From assembly GCF_002243515.1 (NCBI RefSeq), contig NZ_CP022657.1:4217001-4281000 (forward strand): a stretch of DNA of 64,000 bases, written 5' to 3'. Position 1 is the first letter of the stretch. Each line of letters starts with the position of its first letter. Positions 37,738 through 44,274 of this stretch are shown here, piece by piece. Made by a program: the position numbers and the translations under genes. The notes beneath the pieces are model-generated. The model saw only the letters and a list, made by a program, of their open reading frames with translations, was not told where the DNA came from and made no database searches. Origin of the DNA: Tumebacillus algifaecis. GTDB lineage: Bacteria; Bacillota; Bacilli; Tumebacillales; Tumebacillaceae.

Positions 37738-37755
37738 TATGAATTATTATACATA
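37738..37755 (-). promoter_or_regulatory. ARG box (ArgR/AhrC operator) upstream of argC
   Basis: The 18-bp site read on the minus strand (TATGTATAATAATTCATA) fits the ARG-box consensus at every fixed position. A second, imperfect copy overlaps it upstream (roughly 37750-37768). It covers the -10 element, so ArgR/AhrC bound with arginine would block argCJBD. Confidence 0.9.
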
Positions 37756-37774
37756 CATATGCATAAACAAGCAA
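37746..37774 (-). promoter_or_regulatory. Sigma-A promoter of argCJBD
   Basis: Minus strand TTGCTT (37769-37774), 17-bp spacer, TATAAT (37746-37751). The -10 box lies inside the ARG box. Confidence 0.82.
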
Positions 37775-37806
37775 CAAAAAACCCTTCCAAAACTTTTTGG
37801 AAGGGC
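37775..37806 (-). terminator. Orphan terminator upstream of the arg promoter
   Basis: Minus-strand CCCTTCC / GGAAGGG hairpin (about 7 GC-rich pairs plus A-T extension) with six T. It ends just before the -35 of argC. No gene ends here, so it must close a non-coding transcript or insulate the arg promoter from read-through. Confidence 0.8.
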
Positions 37807-37861
37807 TGCAAAAGGGTGTGGAATCCGTCGTGTGAATCCCAGAGAGTGTTGTTATGCCAAA

Positions 37862-37998
37862 ACTATTCATCCGTTCCTAAGTGTTCCTAACGAATCATGA
37901 ATAGTACCGAATTAGCTCGGTTTATCCTTGTGCTGGTGAGCTATTTTCCCATCTGTTCATAACCGTTCATAATGACTCTGTTAGGAAATTGGTTAGGA
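37862..37998. repeat. Spaced pairs of direct repeats with about 10-bp period
   Basis: Three pairs: GTTCCTAA twice with 2-bp spacer (37873-37890), GTTCATAA twice with 2-bp spacer (37955-37972), and TTAGGA twice in inverse orientation (37981-37998). The first pair sits inside an inverted repeat ACTATTCAT / ATGAATAGT (37862-37870 and 37897-37905). No coding frame fits. One-turn spacing is typical of tandem sites for dimeric response regulators. The rest of 37807-38012 has no gene. Confidence 0.7.
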
Positions 37999-38012
37999 CA
38001 AGCAGTTCGAAC

Positions 38013-38039
38013 AAAAAGACCCCGAAACGGGGTCTTTTT
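38013..38039. terminator. Bidirectional intrinsic terminator
   Basis: Perfect AAAAAGACCCCG / CGGGGTCTTTTT hairpin with T tracts on both strands. It abuts the stop codon of the proline-rich gene on the minus strand. Confidence 0.92.
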
Positions 38040-38853
38040 AATGGAGAGGTGGGTTGAGTGGTAGCTTATTCGCAAACGGCCACGGTGGATTCTGTTCCGT
38101 TTCGATAAACGGATCAATCGGGTTCGGGTCGCAGGCAAGAGAATTGGTGCTATGATCGCTATTCGGAAACGGTGGTTTGAACTCGCCACAGGACAGCCGA
38201 CCGGGCGGGTCATACGAGATGAAGGGGTCGGTTGGGTTCTGATTACCAAAAAGTAGGTCTACTTGATACGGATCGAAACGGAAGTTGTTCGGCCCGATCG
38301 GGATAATTTCGCCGAACTTGATGGAGGAAGGTCCGGGTCCGACAAACTCGCCAACCTTGTTCGGGTCGGGCGGTTTGACCTCGCCACACTCCAAAGGACC
38401 GGGCCCAGACTGACTGTATCTGCTCCACGGGTCGGGAGGAACATCACTGAACTCCATGCCGTCCGGCGTACCCGGCTTCACCTCACCAACATGCGTCGGT
38501 TGCGGAGGGACGTTGTTATACGGAATTGGCGGTGCATCCATGAAGCGAAAGTCTGGCCCCGGTGGTGCCACGCTGTTCCGGCCCGGATGCTTCAGCTCAC
38601 CAGCTCCGAAACGGAAGGGATCAGGAGGGACATTGTAACCCGGCGGGTTTGGCCCCCACTCTGAAGCTAGGTATTTTCCCAGCGGACACGGATCAGAGGC
38701 AAAGCCAGGTGGTGTTGGCCCCGGCTCCATTGAAGGATGCGAGCCAATAGGATCTGGTTCGATCGGTTTCCCTAGTGGGCCCTGAGGAAGCAGTTCACGA
38801 GGAAAATCAGCGATCATCGGAGTCGGCGGTAAGATTTGCGAGCGAATCATCAT
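38038..38853 (-). CDS. Proline/glycine-rich imperfect-repeat protein (about 271 aa)
   Basis: Not recognised. From about residue 10 to the end it is built of short degenerate units rich in Pro, Gly, Asp, Asn and Phe: GP-x-P, PPDP, GE-[VFI]-KPP-x-PN, NPxDPF. No signal peptide, hydrophobic segment or known motif is seen. Start: AGGAGG precedes tandem ATGs at 38853 and 38850. Composition and monotony suggest an unstructured surface or coat-like structural protein, but this is inference. It sits alone between a bidirectional terminator and a 240-bp gap, next to prophage-border genes. Confidence 0.75.
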   Translation of the reverse strand: MMIRSQILPPTPMIADFPRELLPQGPLGKPIEPDPIGSHPSMEPGPTPPGFASDPCPLGKYLASEWGPNPPGYNVPPDPFRFGAGELKHPGRNSVAPPGPDFRFMDAPPIPYNNVPPQPTHVGEVKPGTPDGMEFSDVPPDPWSRYSQSGPGPLECGEVKPPDPNKVGEFVGPGPSSIKFGEIIPIGPNNFRFDPYQVDLLFGNQNPTDPFISYDPPGRLSCGEFKPPFPNSDHSTNSLACDPNPIDPFIETEQNPPWPFANKLPLNPPLH

Positions 38854-39062
38854 CAACACCTCCTAGTAGTAGTAAGAAGATTCGGGAGATGCGCAGTGCA
38901 TTCCTGCAAGACTTTACGCCTGCATCAGCTCCTGAAACCTGCTCTCTCGCCTGTCTCCTGCGTATTTCTATCCACGCATAGAGAATTTCACCGCCAACGC
39001 GAAAAACCGCGCAGAAAGCCTCCTAAGCGGTTTGATAAACATTCCTCAGTTGTCATAGAATA

Positions 39063-39076
39063 AGAACATACATTCG
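39063..39076 (+). promoter_or_regulatory. Near-consensus LexA/DinR (SOS) box
   Basis: GAAC-N4-ATTC (39064-39075) differs by one base from the Gram-positive SOS core GAAC-N4-GTTC, flanked by A/T and CG. It lies 22 bp before the YolD-like start, the position expected for repression. The surrounding 38854-39062 holds no gene. Confidence 0.45.
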
Positions 39077-39097
39077 CAATCAAAGGAGACGCCATAT

Positions 39098-39418
39098 ATG
39101 CAACGAGGCAACAAGCTATGGGAAGGCAACCGCATGATCCTCCCGGAACACAGGCGAGTCATGATCGAGATGGAGATCAGGAAAGAGAACTTCGTCGAGA
39201 GGCCAGTTTTGGACGAGCACGCTCATGAGGAGATACAGCGGACCATTTCCGATGCAATGGAGGCGGGTTCACTTGTGACGCTGCGGGTGTGGAAGTCCGG
39301 TCGTATCGAAGAGGTGAGTATGGTTCCGAAATGGGTACGAGTTGATGTGCTGAAAGGTCATGATCTGGCTGGGAAAGTTGTAGGTGTGGAGTTGGCAGGG
39401 ATCGTGGGGGTGGATTAA
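39098..39418 (+). CDS. YolD-like family protein
   Basis: This 106-aa protein shows the YolD-like pattern: N-terminal KLWEGNRMILPEHRR, a middle PVLDEHAHEEIQRTISDAME, then the small beta domain. YolD proteins are small, carried by Bacillus prophages, and often accompany UmuC-like Y-family polymerases under SOS control; no polymerase gene follows here. The start is ATG 39098 with AAAGGAGA at 9 nt. The gene has a near-consensus SOS box upstream and a strong terminator downstream. Confidence 0.85.
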   Translation: MQRGNKLWEGNRMILPEHRRVMIEMEIRKENFVERPVLDEHAHEEIQRTISDAMEAGSLVTLRVWKSGRIEEVSMVPKWVRVDVLKGHDLAGKVVGVELAGIVGVD

Positions 39419-39419
39419 A

Positions 39420-39452
39420 GAAAAAGAGGTTCTCGGAGAACCTCTTTTTCTT
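39420..39452. terminator. Bidirectional terminator between YolD-like and Panacea-partner genes
   Basis: Perfect AAAAAGAGGTTCTC / GAGAACCTCTTTTT hairpin with a GG-centred loop and T tracts on both strands. Confidence 0.93.
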
Positions 39453-40090
39453 TATGCACTAGGATTGCTTTGCCCATCTAGGGCATCCTCTAACATCTGA
39501 AATAGTTCTTTATTTTCTTGCAATAGAGTATCGTTTTTTGCTTTTAATGCTCGGTTCTCTTCTTCGACGAGATCGGTGTACGACATTACCGGAGGATATG
39601 CTTTGTATCCTCCGTAATTATCATCTGGATATAGGTTGTGCTCTCGATCAATCCAAACCAGATAAAACTCGTTATCGACCATAAACCCATAAACTCTACC
39701 CTTTGATTTTCCCAAACCAAATTGAAACGCTGATTCATGCGCTTCATCCAAGATATCAACAGGCACATTAAACTTATAACCCTTCTCTTCGACAGGTATA
39801 GGATGGAATTTGTAATGCCGTCCAGTCGTTTCGAGCTGTTTCCTTGTCAATTTTGAAATTTCCTTCAAATGATCGATAAATAGCAGAAACCAAGGGACGT
39901 CAACTTTGGGACTTCCTAAATTAAAGGCTTCCTCAGACCTGTAATCCAGATGCCAAAAGGAAAACAAAATTCTATCCTCATGGAATTTCTGGATTACTTC
40001 CCTGTTGGAAGCCTTGTTGAACTTATTCTGCTCTTTTCCAACGATCCTTTTGGCGATTGCATCACGATTGGGAAGTTTCTTCTTAGTCAT
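39452..40090 (-). CDS. Uncharacterised partner of the Panacea protein (candidate toxin)
   Basis: This 212-aa protein overlaps the Panacea gene by 8 bp and follows it, the usual antitoxin-toxin order. The N-terminus is basic (MTKKKLPNRDAIAKRIVGKEQNKFNK), the middle has aromatic-rich strands (ILFSFWHLDYR, WFLLFIDHLKEISKLTRKQLETTGRHYKF), and a conserved-looking core reads GRVYGFMVDNEFYLVWIDREHNLYP. The C-terminal 35 residues form a coiled coil. No known toxin family is recognised. Panacea-domain proteins are known antitoxins paired with many unrelated toxins, so a toxin role is inferred from position. It ends in a strong terminator. Confidence 0.75.
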   Translation of the reverse strand: MTKKKLPNRDAIAKRIVGKEQNKFNKASNREVIQKFHEDRILFSFWHLDYRSEEAFNLGSPKVDVPWFLLFIDHLKEISKLTRKQLETTGRHYKFHPIPVEEKGYKFNVPVDILDEAHESAFQFGLGKSKGRVYGFMVDNEFYLVWIDREHNLYPDDNYGGYKAYPPVMSYTDLVEEENRALKAKNDTLLQENKELFQMLEDALDGQSNPSA

Positions 40091-40481
40091 TCTGACCTTC
40101 TTCGTAAACTCGTTGGTAATATTCCCGAATTACTTCATCTCGAAGCCTGGTATTACAAGCTGCAGTTGCAGGAAGACCCGCACGTGCCGCAAGCCAAGGG
40201 GTTTCTTGATGCGAAAGGTATTCCAACTCGTCACCCGTGAAGTCCCCATAAGACTCCCAAATGTCCTCCAAGAACGAGACTACATCATCTTCAAATTTAG
40301 GAGCGGACCCTACAACAGGAATCGGTCGCCATCCAAATGATTTATATTCCTGATAAAGCCCTGGATCTACTGGACCATGAATCCAAGCCTCAAAACGATT
40401 GTTAATGAGCTTATCCTTGTAGAGTGTAAGGTACCAGGAATACGCATAGTAGCAAAGCTTTTGGAGCTTCTTGTGAGTCAT
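40083..40481 (-). CDS. Panacea-domain (DUF4065/SocA-like) protein, N-terminally cut
   Basis: This 132-aa protein has the Panacea core MTHKKLQKLCYYAYSWYL, FEAWIHGPVDPGLYQEYKSFGW and the acidic helix EDIWESYGDFTGDELEYLSHQETPW. Members are antitoxins or proteolysis adaptors found in prophages and mobile elements. The family normally has about 15-20 more N-terminal residues; these are present in frame upstream (40485-40535) but separated by a TAA. Initiation at ATG 40481 would use re-initiation because the stop is three bases before it. It overlaps the next gene by 8 bp. Confidence 0.82.
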   Translation of the reverse strand: MTHKKLQKLCYYAYSWYLTLYKDKLINNRFEAWIHGPVDPGLYQEYKSFGWRPIPVVGSAPKFEDDVVSFLEDIWESYGDFTGDELEYLSHQETPWLAARAGLPATAACNTRLRDEVIREYYQRVYEEGQND

Positions 40482-40484
40482 CTC

Positions 40485-40535
40485 TTATTTAGTGCGGAAA
40501 AATAGCGCAAGATCAGAAATATTAATTTTAGGCAT
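40485..40535 (-). pseudogene. Detached N-terminus of the Panacea gene (16 codons then TAA)
   Basis: ATG 40535 behind GGAAGGGAAG encodes MPKINISDLALFFRTK and stops at TAA 40487-40485, one codon before and in the same frame as the downstream ATG 40481. The peptide has the DxAxxF pattern of the first helix of Panacea proteins. The simplest reading is a single nonsense change (for example GAA to TAA) that splits the gene, or a sequencing error. The strong ribosome site belongs to this frame. Confidence 0.7.
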
Positions 40536-40903
40536 GAGTCTTCCCTTCCAATCTTTGATATAGAAGATTTTTGCCATCATCACCAACTCCTCACATACCA
40601 GTTCTCTCCATCATATTTATTTCCAATACGAAGGATGAATATGGAGTGACGCTAACATTGGATCAGACTTTGTAACTCCATTCTACTATAATAGCTATGA
40701 AAATAATACTACAAATGTTAAATTTTTATACCATTTGGTATTGTTTTGTATCAATTGGTATTGTTCTGTCCTAATTAATCCACTTTTTTGATGGTTATTT
40801 CATTGTGCAAAATGGACCGAAAATCACGATTGGCTACATTTAAAATTAATCCAATCCAGATTACATATTATCTATACCTTTCGAAATACGGTTTCATGAG
40901 GTG
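40536..40903. other. AT-rich control region between Panacea operon and 52-aa gene
   Basis: About 370 bp of markedly AT-rich DNA without a supported gene. It holds the dyad pair listed separately, an ATG-25-codon hydrophobic plus-strand frame with no ribosome site (40695 onward), and possible minus-strand promoter elements (TTGTAG ... TATAGT near 40685-40715, 18-bp spacer). It is the likely promoter region of the Panacea operon. Confidence 0.5.
40728..40760. repeat. Pair of TGGTAT dyads, probable operator
   Basis: ATACCA-TT-TGGTAT (40728-40741) and the related TATCA-AT-TGGTA (40749-40760) are about 20 bp apart, two helical turns, in the control region upstream of the Panacea operon. The second has two mismatches. 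Spacing and symmetry suggest cooperative repressor binding. Confidence 0.6.
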
Positions 40904-40932
40904 AATAAAGACGCTCACCACAGGTAAGCGTC
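40904..40932 (-). terminator. Terminator overlapping the end of the 52-aa gene
   Basis: Minus-strand GACGCTTACC / GTGAGCGTC with a TGTG loop and TTTATT tail. The stop codon of the small gene lies at the base of the stem. Confidence 0.78.
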
Positions 40933-41089
40933 ACGCAGGAGAGTCTACTTCAAAAGCATCTTGCGCTACTTTATCTGAATCGACCAACAGCTCTAGATTC
41001 CTTAAAGCAGTTACAACGGGCATATCTGGCATCTTGCGTAATATTCGTGCGAAGTGATCCAGAATTTCCGCGAGCTCATGTGTCTTCAT
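40931..41089 (-). CDS. Small uncharacterised protein (52 aa) near the Panacea operon
   Basis: The frame ATG 41089 to TGA 40931 encodes 52 residues beginning MKTHELAEILDHFARILRKMP, a helical and moderately basic first half, with an acidic C-terminus (DAFEVDSPA). GGAGGTGAAATGG precedes the start. It has its own terminator. It is not recognised. Position between the prophage lysis genes and the Panacea pair makes a link with either possible. Confidence 0.68.
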   Translation of the reverse strand: MKTHELAEILDHFARILRKMPDMPVVTALRNLELLVDSDKVAQDAFEVDSPA

Positions 41090-41149
41090 CCATTTCACCT
41101 CCATGCGGCTATTTCAATATTACGAGCGCATGATCATTCCTTAGAACGC

Positions 41150-41195
41150 AAAAAAAGACCAGCCAAGGGCGCGCACCCTCGCTGGTCTTTTTTAT
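41150..41195. terminator. Bidirectional terminator at the end of the prophage late operon
   Basis: AAAAAAGACCAGC / GCTGGTCTTTTTT stem with a GC-rich loop and T tracts on both strands, 48 bp past the amidase stop. Confidence 0.92.
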
Positions 41196-41242
41196 TTGCG
41201 CATCCGCAATGGATGACAAAAGGATAGTGTTATTTTACACGA

Positions 41243-42100
41243 CTATTTTACATTGCGCAACGCCTCGGCCGCATGATGGAAGCAATCCCGCAACTCCTCC
41301 GAACGTGCCCCCTCCCACATCGTGCCAGAAGCCCGAATGATGATGTCCGCTGCCGCTTTGGTCGGCTTGCCCAGATCGGTTGTGATCTCGAGCCCTACCG
41401 CCCGCCGGATCGCGTTTGCCGCGTAGTTGCAGGCAACGGTGATCTCCTCGACGGATGTTTGCGTGATCGAGCCGTAGAGTGCGATGGCGAGCTTCGCAGC
41501 CACAGGGTCGAGTTTCGGTGCGGAGGAGACTGGTGTTGCTGGCTTGTACGGTACGCCCAGCGCCTCGCAGATCCCGCGGGCAGATGCCTCGCTCATCTCC
41601 ACGATGAACGCCTCATTTTTGAGCAGCAGCGCGTCGGTCGGATTGTTGATGAACAGCAGCTCGAACAGCGCCGCATCCATCGTTGTTTCCCGCGTCACCG
41701 CCAAGTCTTTAGACTTCCATCTCCGATCGGCAAGCCCATATTTCAGGGCCACCTTTGCCATGTGGTGATGGATGATCTTCCGCTTTCGATCTGTCTCTCC
41801 TCCTGTGCATCCGATCTGAACATATGACTCAAACCCTGTCCCTGGCTCGCCTAGGTTGCTGTTCAGGTGATAGGAGACATAGAAGTCGGCGCCAAGCTTG
41901 TTGGCGAATGCCGCGCGCGGAGACAGGTCGATAAACTCATCCGAAGTCCGCGTGTACTCAACGCGCAGGCCGGAGCGCAGCAGGTGCACGCCGACCATCT
42001 GCGTGAATTTGAGAGTGAAATCTTTCTCCCGCAGATCGCCGGACACAGCGCCTGGGTCTTTTCCTCCGTGACCAGCATCGAGGACTACTAATTTGGACAT
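41243..42100 (-). CDS. Phage N-acetylmuramoyl-L-alanine amidase (Amidase_3 endolysin)
   Basis: This 285-aa lysis enzyme has an N-terminal Amidase_3 domain (about 1-185) with zinc ligands in LDAGHGGKDPGA (His11), LREKDFT (Glu25) and YVSYHLNSN (His78) and the catalytic Glu in LFELLFINNPTDA. The C-terminal region (about 200-285) is helical and probably binds cell wall or forms a dimer; it is not a recognised SH3 or LysM repeat. There is no signal peptide, so release depends on the holin encoded directly before it (TAATG overlap). Confidence 0.94.
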   Translation of the reverse strand: MSKLVVLDAGHGGKDPGAVSGDLREKDFTLKFTQMVGVHLLRSGLRVEYTRTSDEFIDLSPRAAFANKLGADFYVSYHLNSNLGEPGTGFESYVQIGCTGGETDRKRKIIHHHMAKVALKYGLADRRWKSKDLAVTRETTMDAALFELLFINNPTDALLLKNEAFIVEMSEASARGICEALGVPYKPATPVSSAPKLDPVAAKLAIALYGSITQTSVEEITVACNYAANAIRRAVGLEITTDLGKPTKAAADIIIRASGTMWEGARSEELRDCFHHAAEALRNVK

Positions 42101-42495
42101 TACTTCGCACCGCCTTTCTCTCGCAAAACCTCAACTGCATTTTTCAGCATGGTCGGTAGCGGGAGGCCAATGCGACCTGCATTCTCGATGATCGACAGTG
42201 CTTCATTTGCCAAGTAGAAGAAAATTGCCGCGTCTCGCACCAGATGCCCGTTGCCGAGAGCTGTGTCCACCATATGGCACATCGCAATGATCGCAAAGAT
42301 GAGCGCCTTTTTCGCGGCCCCAACATAGCTGATCTTGCTCTTGAGTTTGCCTTCCATTCCTGCTGCGACCCAGCCTGTTGCAAAATCGATCACCGCAAAC
42401 ACCACTAGGATGCTGAGCAGGTAGCTCCATCCGCCCCAAAGATACCCGGCAAGACTGCCGCCCGTCGCAATAATTGCTTTTACCGCTGTTTCCAC
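42100..42495 (-). CDS. Phage holin (Cph1/TcdE-type, holin_4_1 family)
   Basis: This protein of about 131 aa has three to four hydrophobic segments and the family core WGGWSYLLSILVVFAVIDFATGWVAAG, followed by SKISYVGAAKKALIFAIIAMCHMVD. Such holins permeabilise the membrane for endolysin release. Start: GTG 42495 has GAGG nine bases upstream; ATG 42504 and GTG 42510 are in frame but poorly spaced from any site. Its stop overlaps the amidase start. Confidence 0.9.
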   Translation of the reverse strand: METAVKAIIATGGSLAGYLWGGWSYLLSILVVFAVIDFATGWVAAGMEGKLKSKISYVGAAKKALIFAIIAMCHMVDTALGNGHLVRDAAIFFYLANEALSIIENAGRIGLPLPTMLKNAVEVLREKGGAK

Positions 42496-42544
42496 AAATA
42501 TCATCCTCACTTGTCATTTTTGGTAAAACAAAAAGAGACCGCCC

Positions 42545-43273
42545 CTAAGCGCCCTCCGTGTTTGTTCTTATGACTGACCAAGATGTAGTTGTGGTTGTAA
42601 TGAGTGTTTCGTTCCAATCAATCTGTTGTACTTCATCAATCGTTTCACACGCCAGTACCGCTTCACGAAGAGTCCGGAAGCGGTCTAAAGCTGGTACCGC
42701 TGCATCCACTCCGTCGGCAAACACTCTGTTCAGTTGGGCGAGCGTGTGTGGTAACGGTCCGCTATCAAGCGTGAGGTACGCGAAGGTCGGCAAGTTGTCC
42801 GGATCGGTCAGGTCAATGTCTGCGGCCCGAGCATCGCTTTCAGCGATCTCCAAGCGCTTGATGACGATTTGCAGGTCTCTTTGGGCTTGGTCGTTGGACG
42901 GATATATGTGCTCATCTCCGAGAGCGGTCGAGGTGAAACCTGATTCGATCGATTGTTTGTAGAAGTCTTCGAGTTGAGCAATCTTTGCCACTTTCAGTTG
43001 GTCGAGGTCCACCCCCGTGCTGTCAACGCCCCATAGAATCGCCTCGGTTGCCGGATCGATGCGGTACGGATAGCGGGAGAAGTTCTCCGCGTGTTCACCG
43101 AATGCGAATTGGATAACGCCGACACTCTCCGGTACGCGTTCAGCAAGTGCCATATAAGCCGCAAAGTCTTGTCCTACTGTTGTTTCGACCACATCACCAG
43201 CCCTTTCGCCAGTATCAAGGATTACGTTACCCGTCGTGATCTCGTAATAGATTTTCCGTCCAATGAATTTCAT
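42545..43273 (-). CDS. Phage tail-associated protein (DUF4376-like region)
   Basis: This 242-aa protein starts at ATG 43273 behind GGAGGTTTGCT. The middle (about 92-150) reads like DUF4376: KIAQLEDFYKQSIESGFTSTALG..HIYPSNDQAQRDLQ, a helical pattern seen in tail-fibre-associated phage proteins. The N-terminal part resembles XkdW-like small domains. It is last of the tail fibre group before the holin, so it is probably distal tail or fibre assembly. Specific function unknown. Confidence 0.75.
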   Translation of the reverse strand: MKFIGRKIYYEITTGNVILDTGERAGDVVETTVGQDFAAYMALAERVPESVGVIQFAFGEHAENFSRYPYRIDPATEAILWGVDSTGVDLDQLKVAKIAQLEDFYKQSIESGFTSTALGDEHIYPSNDQAQRDLQIVIKRLEIAESDARAADIDLTDPDNLPTFAYLTLDSGPLPHTLAQLNRVFADGVDAAVPALDRFRTLREAVLACETIDEVQQIDWNETLITTTTTSWSVIRTNTEGA

Positions 43274-43283
43274 AGCAAACCTC

Positions 43284-43991
43284 CTATTCTACTGCATACC
43301 ACCGAGTTGTAGCGTTAATACCGAACCAGGTCAAACCCGTGAAACCTCCCGCAGTCGGGGCGACCGTAACGCCTTGGCTCCCCGTTGTTTGTCCACTAGT
43401 TGTAGTCTGCTGGATCCTCGTTTGCCAGATCGCCGAACTCGCGTCGTATTCATTCCTAATAATCCACTTCAGAAGATCCGAATCAGGATTGACAAGAATG
43501 ATAATTTTCGGGCTGAAGGCAAGCCCAGTGACAGTAACAGGATTTCCAGTCGAGCTGCCCGCAACGGCGGAGCCGCTTGCGAATCGTTTTCCTGTGGCAA
43601 TTCCAGCAATTCCGTTAGTCAGCTCCTGAAAGCTGTGGGGAGCAGTCCCTGCAACCGTGCCCCCCTTGGCGATAATGGCGGTCTTGATTTGCGCTTTCCC
43701 ATTATCGACAGAGGTAAAAAGCTCAGCCAGCGCCTCTTCGACGTTACTGGCCGTGAACTGGCTGGCCGTGTCCTCGATGCTGATCGCGCTGGCCGCGTGT
43801 GCGCCTGTTGTGGTGTTTTTATGAGCGTCCACCTTGGCCTGCGCTCCTGCTGGCGTTTCTGCGCCGATTTGCGCGGGTGTGATCGCGTCTACTTTCTGTA
43901 GAGACTCTTGGATACCGCCTTCGATTCTGTTCAAATCGTTTTCCGCGACAGTTTCATCATACCGCCAGTCTGTCTTTGGTACGTATGGCAT
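43284..43991 (-). CDS. Phage tail fibre/tail collar-type protein
   Basis: This 235-aa protein starts MPYVPKTDWRYDE behind GGAGGTGTAGC. The N-terminal half is a helix-plus-repeat region (TPAQIGAETPAGAQAKVDAHKNTTTGAHAAS and EDTASQFTASNVEEALAELF) common in fibres of Bacillus prophages; the C-terminal half is Thr/Ser/Gly-rich beta sequence. It is likely the receptor-binding fibre or its anchor. It is short for a full fibre and no separate fibre chaperone is recognised. Confidence 0.8.
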   Translation of the reverse strand: MPYVPKTDWRYDETVAENDLNRIEGGIQESLQKVDAITPAQIGAETPAGAQAKVDAHKNTTTGAHAASAISIEDTASQFTASNVEEALAELFTSVDNGKAQIKTAIIAKGGTVAGTAPHSFQELTNGIAGIATGKRFASGSAVAGSSTGNPVTVTGLAFSPKIIILVNPDSDLLKWIIRNEYDASSAIWQTRIQQTTTSGQTTGSQGVTVAPTAGGFTGLTWFGINATTRWYAVE

Positions 43992-43992
43992 G

Positions 43993-44274
43993 CTACACCT
44001 CCAAGATTTTGATCGTGTGAGAGATCACAGTGTCCGTCGCAATCGGTACGTAAACAACATTGGAACTTACGGTGTTGTTCGCAGCATCCTTCAGCTCGAT
44101 CTTGGTGATCGTCGAGACTGCCGAGGATGGCACCATAAACCGCAATATAAGTTCACTACCAGTGATTGCGCGGCTTTCAAACGAAGTGATCTCGTGCGTC
44201 TCATTCAACACAACTTTGGCGATACGTGAATCTGTGTATGACGCTACATCATGCAAAAATGCTGATTCGATCAC
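43993..44274 (-). CDS. Small phage tail protein
   Basis: This 93-aa protein starts at GTG 44274, overlapping the previous stop as GTGA. It is mostly beta sequence (GSELILRFMVPSS, ITKIELKDAANN). It lies between the DUF2313 protein and the fibre. Family not recognised; a baseplate-to-fibre adaptor is likely from position. Confidence 0.72.
   Translation of the reverse strand: MIESAFLHDVASYTDSRIAKVVLNETHEITSFESRAITGSELILRFMVPSSAVSTITKIELKDAANNTVSSNVVYVPIATDTVISHTIKILEV

Noticed and set aside
37780-38010. T-box leader upstream of argC
   Set aside because: No T-box sequence or specifier-loop pattern; the terminator lies upstream of the argC promoter, so it cannot control argC.
38887-38985. 30-codon plus-strand frame in the gap before the YolD-like gene
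   Set aside because: No ribosome-binding site and no sign of conserved features.
37740-39452. Prophage attachment site at the left border
   Set aside because: No integrase gene or duplicated core can be identified inside the window, so attL/attR cannot be assigned.
40695-40772. 25-codon hydrophobic plus-strand frame (MKIILQ...), possible type I toxin
   Set aside because: No ribosome site, only six bases between a TATAAT-like box and the ATG, and it overlaps the dyad pair; too little to call.
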